Shown: positions 45,221-54,868 of the stretch, one piece after another
How positions within the stretch are numbered: position 1 is the first letter of the stretch
Layout of the letters: each line of letters starts with the position of its first letter
Origin: Mycobacterium sp. M26
GTDB taxonomy: Bacteria > Actinomycetota > Actinomycetes > Mycobacteriales > Mycobacteriaceae
Length of the DNA: 64,000 nt
Assembly: GCF_001494595.1 (NCBI RefSeq)
Contig: NZ_LN929908.1
Location: 1,773,716-1,837,715 of the forward strand
Direction: 5' to 3'
Made by a program: the position numbers and the translations under genes
The notes under the pieces: generated by a model
What the model saw: the letters and a program-made list of their open reading frames with translations, nothing else
What the model was told of the DNA's origin: nothing
Databases searched by the model: none

Positions 45221-45805
45221 ATGGCCCGCGCTATTCACGTCTTCCGCACTCCCGACCGATTCGTGGCCGGGACGGTCGGCCAACCCGGAAACCGGACGTT
45301 CTATCTGCAGGCGGTGCACGACAGCCGGGTGATCTCGGTCATCCTGGAAAAGCAGCAGGTCGCAGTGCTAGCCGAACGTATCGGTGCGCTGCTCGTCGAG
45401 ATCAATCGCCGGTTCGGCACCCCGCTGCCTCCGGAGATCGAGGTCGAGGACCTCAGCCCGCTGATCACCCCGGTCGACGCCGAATTCCGGGTCGGCACGA
45501 TGGGGCTGGGCTGGGATTCCGAAGCCCAGACCGTGGTAGTCGAACTGCTGGCGGTCAGCGATACCGAGTTCGACGCGTCGGTGGTGCTCGACGACGCCGA
45601 GGAGGGCCCGGACGCGGTGCGGGTGTTCCTCACCCCGGAGTCGGCGCGGCAGTTCGCCAGCCGCTCCCATCGCGTCATCTCCGCCGGACGCCCACCCTGC
45701 CCGCTGTGTGACGAGCCGCTGGATCCCGAGGGGCACATCTGCGTGCGTACCAACGGATATCGGCGCGGCGCATTCGGCGAGGCCGAGGACGACCTGGACT
45801 CGTGA
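45221..45805 (+). CDS. DUF3090 family protein (Rv2134c-like)
   Basis: 194 residues from ATG 45221, which follows GGAGG at 45211-45215. It starts MARAIHVFRTPDRFVAGTVG and has FYLQAVHDSRVISVILEKQQ near residue 30. The C-terminus holds a zinc-ribbon-like CPLCDEPLDPEGHIC. DUF3090 genes are always next to the SCO1664-type gene that follows, with which this one overlaps by four bases, so the two probably work together. The function is unknown. Confidence 0.92.
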   Translation: MARAIHVFRTPDRFVAGTVGQPGNRTFYLQAVHDSRVISVILEKQQVAVLAERIGALLVEINRRFGTPLPPEIEVEDLSPLITPVDAEFRVGTMGLGWDSEAQTVVVELLAVSDTEFDASVVLDDAEEGPDAVRVFLTPESARQFASRSHRVISAGRPPCPLCDEPLDPEGHICVRTNGYRRGAFGEAEDDLDS

Positions 45806-46620
45806 CCGCACCGGACGAATCCGCGGCCCGCGAGGTGCTGCAGGGCGGAGAGCTGAACGTTCTCGGCCGCATCCGGTCGGCCAGCAATGCCACCTTCCTG
45901 TGCGAGGCCACACTCGATGACCGGATGCTGCACTGCGTCTACAAGCCGATCGCCGGCGAGCAGCCGCTGTGGGATTTCCCCGACGGCACGCTGGCGGGCC
46001 GCGAGTACTCGTCCTATCTGATCTCCGCGGCATTGGGCTGGAACATCGTGCCGCTCACCGTGATTGGTGATGGACCGGCCGGGCGGGGGATGCTGCAGCG
46101 GTGGGTCGATCAGCCCGGCGACGCCGATGCCACCGAGTCCACCGGCCCGGAACTAGTCGATCTGTGTCAGCCGGGATCGATTCCGCCAGGCTATCTTTCG
46201 GTGCTCAATGCCTACGACTACGCGGGCAATGAGGTCACCCTGGTGCACGCCGACGACGACCGGCTGCGCCGGATGGCCGTCTTCGACGTCATCGTCAACA
46301 ACGCCGACCGCAAGGGCGGCCACATCCTGGCGGGGGTGGACGGCCAGGTCTACGGCGTGGATCACGGTATCTCCCTTCATGTTCAGGACAAACTGCGGAC
46401 CGTGTTGTGGGGCTGGGCCGGTAAGCCGGTCGATGACGAGACACTCGCCGCGGTCGCAGCCCTCGGTGAGAAGCTCGACGGCCCGCTGGCCGACGAACTG
46501 TGTGGTCACATCACCGACGTCGAGGTCATCGCGCTGCGCAGGCGTGTACGCGCGCTGCTGGACGAGCCGGTGATGCCCGGTCCGGACCGGCGCCGGCCGA
46601 TTCCCTGGCCGGCCTTCTAG
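45802..46620 (+). CDS. SCO1664 family protein (kinase-like fold, Rv2133c-like)
   Basis: 272 residues from GTG 45802 in the stop of the previous gene. Features recall a lipid/protein kinase-like fold: CVYKPIAGEQPLWDFPDGTL near residue 45 with a possible nucleotide Lys, REYSSYLISAALGWNIVP, FDVIVNNADRKGGHIL near 168 (catalytic-loop-like Asn-Asp-Arg-Lys) and VYGVDHGISLH near 188 (DHG in place of DFG). The family is restricted to actinobacteria and lacks a described function. Its stop TAG is part of a CTAG shared with the convergent gene. Confidence 0.88.
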   Translation: MTAPDESAAREVLQGGELNVLGRIRSASNATFLCEATLDDRMLHCVYKPIAGEQPLWDFPDGTLAGREYSSYLISAALGWNIVPLTVIGDGPAGRGMLQRWVDQPGDADATESTGPELVDLCQPGSIPPGYLSVLNAYDYAGNEVTLVHADDDRLRRMAVFDVIVNNADRKGGHILAGVDGQVYGVDHGISLHVQDKLRTVLWGWAGKPVDDETLAAVAALGEKLDGPLADELCGHITDVEVIALRRRVRALLDEPVMPGPDRRRPIPWPAF

Positions 46621-47063
46621 GGTTTCGGCGCCGGGTTGGGCTCCCAGTGCAGGATGCCGCCGTCGGCCAGCAGCGACATGTGCAACTGACCGTCCTTGAG
46701 CAGGTAACCCCGCACATAGCCCAATGCAGTGGACACCTGGGTGTCCAACGAGGGCTGTGGGCAGGCCATCCGGGTGGTGGCGATCGGCCCGAAGGTCAGG
46801 CTGCCGGAGTCCTCGGCTGCCGCGCTGGCCTGCCAGGTCGCGTTGCCGCGGTTGCAGTCAATGCGAAACGCCGCCCGGCCGTCGGGGCCGAACTCCACCG
46901 TGAACGCCGACGGATCGGCAACCCGTGTGGTGCCCTGCTTGTCGTCCATCGACTCCAGGCTGAGCAGTCGCCAACTGGTTCCGTCCAGCGGATGCTGGGG
47001 CGTGCTCGACCCGCAGGCGGCCAAGGCCAGGATCAGGGTCGGCAGGAGCCAGATCAGGCGCAT
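46617..47063 (-). CDS. META-domain lipoprotein (HslJ-like)
   Basis: 148 residues, ATG at 47063 (MRLIWLLPTLILALAACGSS), a lipoprotein signal with the Cys near residue 17; a longer upstream frame is not used. The META domain follows: LDGTSWRLLSLESM, FTVEFGPDGRAAFRIDCNRG, LTFGPIATTRMACPQ. The two cysteines at DCNRG and ACPQ are typical. HslJ-type proteins are linked to stress or novobiocin resistance in E. coli; the role here is unknown. Its stop shares CTAG with the gene opposite. Confidence 0.88.
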   Translation of the reverse strand: MRLIWLLPTLILALAACGSSTPQHPLDGTSWRLLSLESMDDKQGTTRVADPSAFTVEFGPDGRAAFRIDCNRGNATWQASAAAEDSGSLTFGPIATTRMACPQPSLDTQVSTALGYVRGYLLKDGQLHMSLLADGGILHWEPNPAPKP

Positions 47064-47121
47064 TGGCAGCAATCTACGGGCGGCCGTGCTGGGCTGATCG
47101 TGATTCGGAGATACTGGCACG

Positions 47122-47883
47122 GTGAGTCTGACTGACGCGGAGCTTGCCGCCGATCTGGCCGAACAGGCCGGACGGCTGCTGCTGGCGGTCCGCGACGAGG
47201 TCGGGCACGACTACCCCTGGGAACTCGGTGACGCCGGGGACTTCCGGGCCAACGCCTACATACTGCGTCGGCTGCGGGAGGAACGCCCGCACGACGCGGT
47301 GCTCTCCGAGGAAGCCTACGACGACCTCAAGCGGCTCCAGGCCGACCGCGTCTGGATCATCGACCCCCTCGACGGCACCCGCGAGTTCTCCATGCCGCGG
47401 CGGGTGGACTGGGCGGTGCATGTGGCGCTCTGGCAGCGCACCGGTGACGACGACGGCCGGCTCACCGACGCCGCCGTCGCGCTGCCCGCCATGGGGGAGG
47501 TGTATCGCAGCGACACCGTGACCGCCCCGACGGCGCCGCAGTCCGGTCCGATCCGCATCACTGCCAGCTCCAACCGCCCGCCCGCGGTGCTGTGGCGGCT
47601 GCGCGACCGCCTGGACATGGAATTCATCCGGATCGGATCGGCGGGTGCCAAGGCGATGGCGGTGGTGCGCGGCGATGCCGATGCCTACATCCACGCCGGT
47701 GGGCAGTGGGAGTGGGACAACGCCGCGCCTGCCGGTGTGATCCAGGCGGCCGGTCTGCACGCCACCCGGCTGGACGGGTCGCCGCTGCGCTACAACCAGC
47801 CCGACCCCTACCTGCCGGATCTGCTGATGTGCCGTCCCGAGGTGGCCGATCTGCTGCTCGACGCCATGTGGCTGGCCAGCTAG
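47122..47883 (+). CDS. cysQ: 3'(2'),5'-bisphosphate nucleotidase CysQ
   Basis: 253 residues from GTG 47122. It is an inositol-monophosphatase-fold enzyme: the first metal motif is in VLSEEAYDD near residue 58, the second is [15 protein letters not shown] near 78, and the third is [18 protein letters not shown] near 195. CysQ removes the 3'-phosphate of PAP/PAPS, the by-product and donor of sulfotransferases, and also acts on fructose bisphosphate and inositol phosphate in mycobacteria. It lies in the conserved cysQ-mshC order. Confidence 0.94.
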   Translation: MSLTDAELAADLAEQAGRLLLAVRDEVGHDYPWELGDAGDFRANAYILRRLREERPHDAVLSEEAYDDLKRLQADRVWIIDPLDGTREFSMPRRVDWAVHVALWQRTGDDDGRLTDAAVALPAMGEVYRSDTVTAPTAPQSGPIRITASSNRPPAVLWRLRDRLDMEFIRIGSAGAKAMAVVRGDADAYIHAGGQWEWDNAAPAGVIQAAGLHATRLDGSPLRYNQPDPYLPDLLMCRPEVADLLLDAMWLAS

Positions 47884-47991
47884 GGAATGTATCCGGCCGC
47901 GCCGTTGTAGGAGTGTGGCGAAGGACGAAGCAGGATGAGGCCCCTCACCACCCGGAGCGACGTGACGAGCGAACCCCTTAGAGTCAACGCC

Positions 47992-49236
47992 ATGCAGTCG
48001 TGGCCGGCCGTCGATATCCCGCAGCTGCCCGGTCAGGGGCCGGCGCTGCGGCTCTACGACAGCGCTGACCGTCAGGTGCGGCCCACCTCGCCCGGTTCGA
48101 CCGCCACGATGTACGTCTGCGGCATCACCCCGTACGACGCGACTCACCTAGGGCACGCTGCCACCTATCTGACCTTCGATCTGGTCTACCGGGTGTGGCG
48201 GGACAACGGGCACCAGGTGCATTACGTGCAGAACATCACCGACGTCGACGACCCGCTGTTCGAGCGGGCCGAGCGCGACGGGATCGACTGGCGGGATCTG
48301 GGTTCCCGCGAGATCCAGCTGTTCCGCGAGGACATGGCCGCGCTGCGGGTGCTGCCGCCGCAGGACTACGTCGCTGCCACCGATGCGATCACCGAGGTTG
48401 TCGAACTCGTCGAGAAGCTGCTGGCCGCCGGGGCGGCCTACGTGGTCGACGACCCGGAGTTCCCCGACGTCTACTACCGGGCCGATGCCACCGCCCAGTT
48501 CGGGTACGAGTCGGGCTATGACCGCGACACCATGTTGCGGTTGTTCGCCGAGCGAGGTGGTGATCCGGACCGGCCGGGCAAGGTCGACGAACTCGATGCG
48601 CTGCTGTGGCGTGCGCAGCGGCCGGGGGAGCCGAGCTGGCCGTCGCCGTTCGGCCCGGGCCGTCCCGGCTGGCATGTGGAGTGTTCGGCTATTTCGTTGG
48701 ACCGCTTGGGTTTTGGATTCGACGTGCAGGGCGGCGGCAGCGACCTGATCTTCCCGCATCACGAGTTCTCCGCTGCGCACGCCGAGTGCGCCACCGGCGA
48801 GCGCCGGTTCGCCCGGCACTACGTGCACGCCGGAATGATCGGCTGGGACGGGCACAAGATGTCCAAGAGTCGCGGCAATCTGGTGCTGGTCTCACGGTTG
48901 CGTGAGCAGGGTGTGGACCCGGCCGCCATTCGGCTCGGACTGTTCGCCGGGCACTACCGCAGCGACCGGTTCTGGAGCGACGAGGTGCTCGCCGAGGCCA
49001 ACGCCCGGCTGCACCGCTGGCGCAGCGCGGCGGCTCTGCCCGCCGGCCCGGATGCCACTGATCTGCTCGCCCGGCTGCGGCAGTATCTCGCCGACGATCT
49101 GGACACTCCCAAGGCCCTGGCCGCGGTTGACGGATGGGTCACCGACGCGCTCGAGTACGGCGGTCATGACGAGTCTGCGCCGGCCACCGTCGCGGCGGCC
49201 GTCGACGCGCTTCTGGGTGTGCGCCTGGCGGTGTAG
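47992..49236 (+). CDS. mshC: Cysteine:1D-myo-inositol 2-amino-2-deoxy-alpha-D-glucopyranoside ligase MshC
   Basis: 414 residues from ATG 47992 ([20 protein letters not shown]), the same length as M. tuberculosis MshC; the upstream in-frame extension is ignored. It is related to cysteinyl-tRNA synthetase: [20 protein letters not shown] near residue 40 gives the zinc Cys and HIGH-type motif, [10 protein letters not shown] gives further zinc ligands, and HKMSKSRGN near 288 is the KMSKS loop. It lacks the tRNA anticodon domain. It joins Cys to GlcN-Ins in mycothiol synthesis, strong evidence for an actinomycete. Confidence 0.96.
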   Translation: MQSWPAVDIPQLPGQGPALRLYDSADRQVRPTSPGSTATMYVCGITPYDATHLGHAATYLTFDLVYRVWRDNGHQVHYVQNITDVDDPLFERAERDGIDWRDLGSREIQLFREDMAALRVLPPQDYVAATDAITEVVELVEKLLAAGAAYVVDDPEFPDVYYRADATAQFGYESGYDRDTMLRLFAERGGDPDRPGKVDELDALLWRAQRPGEPSWPSPFGPGRPGWHVECSAISLDRLGFGFDVQGGGSDLIFPHHEFSAAHAECATGERRFARHYVHAGMIGWDGHKMSKSRGNLVLVSRLREQGVDPAAIRLGLFAGHYRSDRFWSDEVLAEANARLHRWRSAAALPAGPDATDLLARLRQYLADDLDTPKALAAVDGWVTDALEYGGHDESAPATVAAAVDALLGVRLAV

Positions 49237-49247
49237 TTTTGGCGGCC

Positions 49248-50126
49248 ATGAGCTCCGTCACCAACACAGTCGTCTTCATCACCGGTGGTGCCCGCGGCGT
49301 CGGCGCCGACGTGGCACGCCGGCTGCGCCGCAAGGGCGCCAAGCTGGTCTTGACCGATATCGATGCGGCACCGCTGGCCGAGCTGGCCGCCGAGCTCGGC
49401 GAGGAACATGTGCTGACCGCGGTCGCCGACGTCCGTGATCTCGCCGCCATGCAGGCCGTCGCCGATCAGGCCGTGCAGCGCTTCGGCGGGATCGACGTGG
49501 TGGTGGCCAATGCCGGGATCGCCACCTACGGCTCCGTCCTGCAGGTCGACCCGGAGGCCTTCAAGCGGCTGATGGACATCAACGTCAACGGCGTCTTCCA
49601 CACCGTGCGGGCCACCCTGCCGTCGGTCATCGAGCGGCGCGGGTACGTGCTGATCGTGTCGTCGCTGGCCGCCTACAGCGCCGCGCCGGGTCTCGCGCCC
49701 TACCATGCGGCCAAGGCTGCGGTGGAGCACTTCGCCAACGCGCTGCGCATCGAGGTGGCCCATCAGGGTGTCGATGTCGGCTCGGCCCACATGTCGTGGA
49801 TCGACACCCCGATGGTGCAGGACGCCAAGAAGGACCTCAGCAGCTTTCAGCAGATGCTGGCCAGCCTGCCGAACCCGTTGGGCAAGACCACCAGTGTGGA
49901 CAAGTGCGGCGAGGCCTTCGTCAAGGGCATCGAACGCCGCAGCCGCCGGGTGAATGTGCCCGGCTGGGTGGGCGCCTTCCGCTGGCTGCGTCCAGTCCTG
50001 TCGACCCCGCTGGGGGAGAAGCAGGTGACCGCCGTCGTCCCGACGATCCTGCCCAAGATGGATGCCGAGGTGGCATCACTCGGGCGCTCGACGAGCTCGC
50101 GGCTCGAGGAGCTGGAGAGCCGCTGA
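49248..50126 (+). CDS. Short-chain dehydrogenase/reductase (Rv2129c-like)
   Basis: 292 residues from ATG 49248. The classical SDR signature is visible: VVFITGGARGVGADVARRL near residue 8, DVVVANAGIATYGS near 86, VSSLAAYSA near 139 and the catalytic Tyr-Lys in YHAAKAAVEHFANAL near 152. A C-terminal extension of about 60 residues (RRVNVPGWVGAFRWLRPVL) is typical for the mycobacterial branch. The substrate is unknown. Its stop is one base from the stop of the convergent acyl-CoA dehydrogenase gene. Confidence 0.92.
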   Translation: MSSVTNTVVFITGGARGVGADVARRLRRKGAKLVLTDIDAAPLAELAAELGEEHVLTAVADVRDLAAMQAVADQAVQRFGGIDVVVANAGIATYGSVLQVDPEAFKRLMDINVNGVFHTVRATLPSVIERRGYVLIVSSLAAYSAAPGLAPYHAAKAAVEHFANALRIEVAHQGVDVGSAHMSWIDTPMVQDAKKDLSSFQQMLASLPNPLGKTTSVDKCGEAFVKGIERRSRRVNVPGWVGAFRWLRPVLSTPLGEKQVTAVVPTILPKMDAEVASLGRSTSSRLEELESR

Positions 50127-50127
50127 C

Positions 50128-51231
50128 CTACAGCGCGACGGTGCTGTAGTTGCCGACCTGCGCGGACAGGAACCGCAGCTGGTCGGTCGCCGAACCGAGG
50201 GTCTGGTCGATACCGGTCAGCCGGGCCGCGTAGTGCGCGATCGGGTACTCGGCGGTCACGCCGATACCGCCGTGCATCTGGATCGACTCCTGCGAGATGT
50301 GCTTGGCGGAGCGGCCGATCTGCAGCTTGGCGCGCGCCGCCACCACCGGATCGAGCCGGCCGTCGATGATCGACATCGCCGCGTAGTAGCTCATGCTGCG
50401 GGCCAGTTCGAGGGAGACGTACATGTCGGCCGCCCGCTGGGTGAGCGTCTGGAACGTCTTGAGCGGAACGCCGAACTGCTTGCGCTGCTTGAGGTAATCG
50501 GTGGTCAGCCGCAGCGACTCGTCCATGGCGCCGACCGCTTCGGCACACAGTGCCGAGGAATACCGGATCAGCGTCGCGTGGATCTTCTCGCTGGCGTCGC
50601 CGCCGCTGCCCAGCGGCTGGGCCGGGGCGTTGTCGAAGTCGATCTGCGCGCCGCGCTGACCGTCGAACGTCCGGTAGGACTTGCGGGTGGTGGCGTCACC
50701 GTCGACCAGGAACAGTCCGGTGCCGCCGCCGGGCAGGGCCGCGGTCACGACCAGGACGTCAGCCGAATCACCGGCCAGGACCGGGTTCTTGCGGCCGGTG
50801 ATGGTCCAGGTGTCGCCGTGGTGGCTGGCATGGGTCGACAGCTCGTCGGACCCGCGCAGTCCCGGCTCGAAATGCGCCAGCGCCAAGAGCTTTTCGCCAC
50901 CGGCCACCTCGTCGAGCAGAGCGCGCTGTTCGTCAGTGCCGAGTTCGGCGATGACGCCACCGGGGATCAGGGCAGCCGCGGCCACCGGCTCGGGGGCCAG
51001 CCGTCGCCCGATCTCGGTCATCACGACCATGATCTCGATCTGGCCGGCCTCCTCGGGATCGAAACCCAGTCCCAGGATGCCGATTTCGGCGAGCTGGCCC
51101 CAGACCTCGCGGCTCCAGCCGAGCTCGGAGTCGACGGCCTTGTTGCGGCTCTCGGTGTCGTAGCTGCGCGATAGCACATCGCGTGCGGTGTCGGCCAGTA
51201 GTTGCTGCTCTTCAGTCAGGTCAAAGTTCAT
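50128..51231 (-). CDS. Acyl-CoA dehydrogenase, smaller subunit of a probable heteromeric pair (FadE18-like)
   Basis: 367 residues, ATG at 51231. It has the acyl-CoA dehydrogenase fold: helical N-terminus (MNFDLTEEQQLLADTARDVL), beta domain with TWTITGRKNPVLAGDSADVL near 140, and a C-terminal helical domain with RKQFGVPLKTFQTL and IQMHGGIGVTAEYPIAHYAAR near 320. The gene lies nine bases after the larger paralog. In mycobacteria such adjacent pairs form alpha2beta2 enzymes for steroid or other bulky CoA esters, with one complete active site per pair. Confidence 0.88.
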   Translation of the reverse strand: MNFDLTEEQQLLADTARDVLSRSYDTESRNKAVDSELGWSREVWGQLAEIGILGLGFDPEEAGQIEIMVVMTEIGRRLAPEPVAAAALIPGGVIAELGTDEQRALLDEVAGGEKLLALAHFEPGLRGSDELSTHASHHGDTWTITGRKNPVLAGDSADVLVVTAALPGGGTGLFLVDGDATTRKSYRTFDGQRGAQIDFDNAPAQPLGSGGDASEKIHATLIRYSSALCAEAVGAMDESLRLTTDYLKQRKQFGVPLKTFQTLTQRAADMYVSLELARSMSYYAAMSIIDGRLDPVVAARAKLQIGRSAKHISQESIQMHGGIGVTAEYPIAHYAARLTGIDQTLGSATDQLRFLSAQVGNYSTVAL

Positions 51232-51240
51232 GGCCGGTTC

Positions 51241-52416
51241 TCACAGTCCCAGGATCGTCGAGGAGATGATGGTGCGCTGAACCTCGTTGCTACCGCCGTA
51301 GATCGAGGTCTTGCGGAAGTTCAGGTAGTGCGGCGCGGCGTGCTGTGCCCACTCCGGCGATTCGATGGCGTCGCCGCCGTCGAACGGCAGCGAATCCGGG
51401 CCGGCCACCTCGACCGCCAGCTCGGTGACGGCCTGCTGCAGCTGGCTACCCCGCAGCTTCAGGATCGACGACGCGGGGTTGGGCTTGCCGGTGCCCTCGT
51501 CGCCGCTGACCCGCAGCTGGGTCAATTCCAGTGCCAGCAGCTCGTTTTCGATCTCCGCGACCTTGGCCGCGAACAGGGTGTCCTCCAGCAGGGTGCCGGA
51601 GCCGACCTTGGTCTTGGCGGCGCGCTCCTTGACGTCGGCGAGCCAGACCTTGGTGGTGCCCACCCGCGCAATACCGGTGCGCTCGTTGGACAGCAGGAAC
51701 TTGGCGTAGCTCCAGCCCTGGTTCTCTTCGCCGACAAGCTGATTGGCGGGCACCCGCACGTCCTCGAAGAAGACCTCGTTGACCTCGTAGCTGCCGTCGA
51801 TCAGCTTGATCGGGCGCAGCGTGATGCCCGGGGTGGACATCTCGACGAGGATGAAGGAGATGCCGGCCTGCTTCTTGGGCGCGTCGGGATTGGTGCGGGC
51901 CAGCACGAAGATCCAGTCGGCGTACTGGCCGAGCGTGGTCCACGTCTTCTGGCCGTTGATCACGTACTCGTCGCCATCACGGACGGCGACGGTCCGCAGA
52001 CCGGCCAGGTCGGAACCGGCCTCGGGCTCGGAAAAGCCCTGGCACCACCAGATGTCGAGGTTGGCCGTGGCCGGCAGGAAACGCTCCTTGAGTTCCTGGG
52101 AGGCGAACTGCGCGATCACCGGGCCGACCATGCTGGCGTTGAACGCCAGCGGCTCGGGTACACAGGCCATGCGCATCTCGTCGGCCCAGATCTGGCGCTG
52201 CAGCGGCGACCAGTCCTTACCGCCCCATTCCACCGGCCAGTTCGGCACCGCCAGGCCTGCCTCGTTGAGGATGCGCTGGGTGGTGACGATGTCGTCGGGC
52301 CAGATCAGTTCTTCGCGGCGGGCCCGATCCCGGATGTCGGCGGGAATCTTCGTGGTGAAGAACTCCCGCAGCTCATCGCGGAATGCTACGTCCTCGTCGT
52401 TCAGTGCCAGTCTCAC
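51241..52416 (-). CDS. Acyl-CoA dehydrogenase, larger subunit of a probable heteromeric pair (FadE17-like)
   Basis: 391 residues, start at 52416. N-terminal helices start MRLALNDEDVAFRDELREFF and include LAVPNWPVEWGGKDWSPLQR. The flavin region is WWCQGFSEPEAGSDLAGLRT near residue 130 with VINGQKTWTT near 155, and the C-terminal FRKTSIYGGSNEVQRTIIS contains the FAD-contact motif with the Glu. It oxidises an acyl-CoA to the enoyl-CoA. It is the first gene of a two-gene - strand operon. The substrate is unknown; relatives act on sterol side chains. Confidence 0.9.
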   Translation of the reverse strand: MRLALNDEDVAFRDELREFFTTKIPADIRDRARREELIWPDDIVTTQRILNEAGLAVPNWPVEWGGKDWSPLQRQIWADEMRMACVPEPLAFNASMVGPVIAQFASQELKERFLPATANLDIWWCQGFSEPEAGSDLAGLRTVAVRDGDEYVINGQKTWTTLGQYADWIFVLARTNPDAPKKQAGISFILVEMSTPGITLRPIKLIDGSYEVNEVFFEDVRVPANQLVGEENQGWSYAKFLLSNERTGIARVGTTKVWLADVKERAAKTKVGSGTLLEDTLFAAKVAEIENELLALELTQLRVSGDEGTGKPNPASSILKLRGSQLQQAVTELAVEVAGPDSLPFDGGDAIESPEWAQHAAPHYLNFRKTSIYGGSNEVQRTIISSTILGL

Positions 52417-52568
52417 GACTTCGACCTCGATTCGTCGTTACTCGCGGGTATCCGATGGGAGCAACGGTAGCGCAGCCCGACCAACTGGTCGGCAGGACCA
52501 CCCCCTTGCGCCGCTGACGCTTCCGTGACGAAGATTTTCTGTCGGTGGCCCGGCGTAGTGTTTCGAAC

Positions 52569-53885
52569 ATGAGTTCGATCATCGCGGCGTTGGACGCGCT
52601 CGATGCGGCGGTCGAACAGGTCGGCGCGATCGATCTCGAGGAACTGCCGGCCCATCAGCGGTTCGGGGTCATTCAACGGGTGGAGTCCGCGCTGCGCCGC
52701 CAGGTCGCGATCTCCCACGAACAGATCAGTCATCTCGAGCAGTACGAGGGCTGCCCGCCGATCCCGATTGTGCTCGCCGATGTGCTGCGGATCAGCCGCG
52801 CGGCGGCCAAACGCCGCATCCGTGATGCCGAACAGCTCGCACCGCGGCTGACGCTGACCGGCCAGTCGCTGGCCCCGCTGTTGCCGGCCACCGCCAAAGC
52901 CTGGGATGCCGGATTGCTCGACATCGAGCACGTCCGGGTCATCCAGAAGTTCTTCCGCGACCTGCCCGACCATGTGGGCCCCGACGAGCGGGCCCGTGCG
53001 GAGCGCTCCCTGGCCGAGCACGCCGAGAACCTGCGCCCGGACCAGTTGGAGAAGGTCGCCGCGCGGCTGGCCACCTTTCTCAATCCCGACGGGGTCTTCT
53101 CTGATGTCGACCGGGCCCGTCAGCGAGGCTTCGTGTGGTGCGGCGGGCAGCGCCCGGACGGGATGAGCGTCGGCAAGCTCACCGCCACTCCCGAACTGCG
53201 CGCGATGATCGAGGCGTTGTTCGCCAAACTGGCCGCCCCCGGACAGTGCCACCCCGACGGTGTCGGAGCCGACGCTGATGCCCGCGGGCTGGGGCAGCGC
53301 CAGCACGATGCCCTGGCTGAGTTGGCCCGCCGGCATCTGGGGGATCCGAAACTGGGCCAGCACAACGGACTTCCGGTCACCGTCATCGTCACCACCACGC
53401 TGCAGGACCTGGCCGCGAAGGCCGGCTACGGGCTGACCGCCGGGGGCACCCTGCTGCCGATGACCGACCTGATCCGGATGGCCACCCCGGCGTGTCACTA
53501 CCTCGCCGTCTTCGACGGTGTCACCGGCCGCTCACTGTGGCTGGGCCGCACCAAGCGCCTGGCGTCGGCCGATCAGCGCATCATGCTTTTAGCCAAAGAC
53601 CGCGGCTGCACCGCGCCCGGATGCAGCGTGCCGGGCTATCACACCCAGGTGCACCACGCCGCCGCCGACTGGAAACACGGCGGTGCCACCAACATCGACG
53701 ACCTCACCCTGGCCTGCAAACGCGACAACCTGCACGCCGAAAACGACGGCTGGGGCACCCGAAAACTCCCCAACGGCGACACCGACTGGATCCCACCGCC
53801 CAACGTGCCCCTCATCGGCGGCACGAACAGCTACCACCACCCCGAACGCCTACTCCGGGGCAACGAGGACGACGACGACCCTTAG
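52569..53885 (+). CDS. DUF222/HNH endonuclease domain protein (13E12 repeat family)
   Basis: 438 residues from ATG 52569. The DUF222 region covers about 1-330 (ALRRQVAISHEQISHLEQYE, SRAAAKRRIRDAEQLAPRL, RTKRLASADQRIMLLAKD). An HNH nuclease motif follows: APGCSVPGYHTQVHHAAA near residue 360, then NIDDLTLACKRDNLHAEN. This family occurs in many copies in mycobacteria and is thought to be mobile or selfish; its activity is unproven. The TAG stop is inside the 6-bp target duplication of the IS that follows, so the reading frame is intact. Confidence 0.93.
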   Translation: MSSIIAALDALDAAVEQVGAIDLEELPAHQRFGVIQRVESALRRQVAISHEQISHLEQYEGCPPIPIVLADVLRISRAAAKRRIRDAEQLAPRLTLTGQSLAPLLPATAKAWDAGLLDIEHVRVIQKFFRDLPDHVGPDERARAERSLAEHAENLRPDQLEKVAARLATFLNPDGVFSDVDRARQRGFVWCGGQRPDGMSVGKLTATPELRAMIEALFAKLAAPGQCHPDGVGADADARGLGQRQHDALAELARRHLGDPKLGQHNGLPVTVIVTTTLQDLAAKAGYGLTAGGTLLPMTDLIRMATPACHYLAVFDGVTGRSLWLGRTKRLASADQRIMLLAKDRGCTAPGCSVPGYHTQVHHAAADWKHGGATNIDDLTLACKRDNLHAENDGWGTRKLPNGDTDWIPPPNVPLIGGTNSYHHPERLLRGNEDDDDP

Positions 53886-54868
53886 GTGTACTGACCCGAG
53901 AGGTTAGGTACGCGGCTGGCGGGGGGTTGTCCTCCGAGTGCGGTGTGGCCGCGGTGGTGATTGTAGGTGTGCAGCCAGATGGCGAACTCCGAGCAGCGTT
54001 CGGCGTCTGTGCGATAGAGCCTGACGTAAGCCCATTCGTCGGCCAGAGTGCGGTGAAATCTTTCGACTTTGCCGTTGGTCTGCGGTCGATAGGGGCGTGT
54101 GCGACGGTGCTCGATGTCACCGAGTGCGTCATGGAAAGCGTGGGAACGGTAGCAGGAACCGTTGTCGGTGAGGACTTTTCGCACGGTGATCCCGTGGTGG
54201 GAGAACCAGCTGTTGGCGCGCCGCCAAAACCCGGCGGCGGTCTCTTTGCGTTCGTCAGCCAGGATCTCGCTGTAGGCCAATCGGGAATGTCCATCCAAAG
54301 CGGTGTGCAGAAAGTGGTATCCGCGCACTGGGTTGCGGTGGTTGTTGGTCAGACCGGTCTTGTCGGCTTGGGAGTTGCGGTGGCCCATTGATCGGCCGAC
54401 CATGCGCCATCCTCCGCCGGCGGGGATCTTGCCAAGCTTCTTGACGTCGATGTGCACCAGGTCCCCGCAGCGGGCCGGTTCCATGCGCCGGATCACCCGG
54501 CCGGTGGGCCGATCCAGCCAGCTCAGCTTGGCCAGGCCGTAGCGGGTCAGTACTCGGTGCACGGTAGACGGATGGATTCCGAGCAGATAGCCGATCCGCG
54601 CCGGCCCCCACCGGCGGATAACCCGCACCTTGATGATGCGGCGCTCGGTACGAGTAGGAGTCTGGTGGGGGCTGTGATGCGGACGTGAACTGCGATCAGC
54701 CATGCCAGCTTCACCCAGTGCGCGGTAGCGGCCAGCCCACCGCGACGCGGTGGTCACCGCCACCTGGAATCGTTCAGCCGCTCGCCGAAGCGGCCAGCCG
54801 TCCTCGACGACGCAGCGGGCCAGACGCAGACGCCCAGTTTCCGACAAAGGGGCATTACGGTGGGACAC
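53882..54868 (-). CDS. IS481-family transposase
   Basis: 328 residues from GTG 54868. The N-terminal helix-turn-helix covers about 10-60 (RRAAERFQVAVTTASRWAGR) with a second HTH near 80-110. The DDE catalytic core has GDLVHIDVKKLGKIP near residue 142, VRKVLTDNGSCYRSHAF near 235 and NGKVERFHRTLADEWAY near 266, so all three acidic residues are present. The last codon and the TAA stop are supplied by the flanking target duplication, not by the element. A GGAGG ribosome binding site lies five bases before the start, within an inverted repeat. Confidence 0.94.
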   Translation of the reverse strand: MSHRNAPLSETGRLRLARCVVEDGWPLRRAAERFQVAVTTASRWAGRYRALGEAGMADRSSRPHHSPHQTPTRTERRIIKVRVIRRWGPARIGYLLGIHPSTVHRVLTRYGLAKLSWLDRPTGRVIRRMEPARCGDLVHIDVKKLGKIPAGGGWRMVGRSMGHRNSQADKTGLTNNHRNPVRGYHFLHTALDGHSRLAYSEILADERKETAAGFWRRANSWFSHHGITVRKVLTDNGSCYRSHAFHDALGDIEHRRTRPYRPQTNGKVERFHRTLADEWAYVRLYRTDAERCSEFAIWLHTYNHHRGHTALGGQPPASRVPNLSGQYT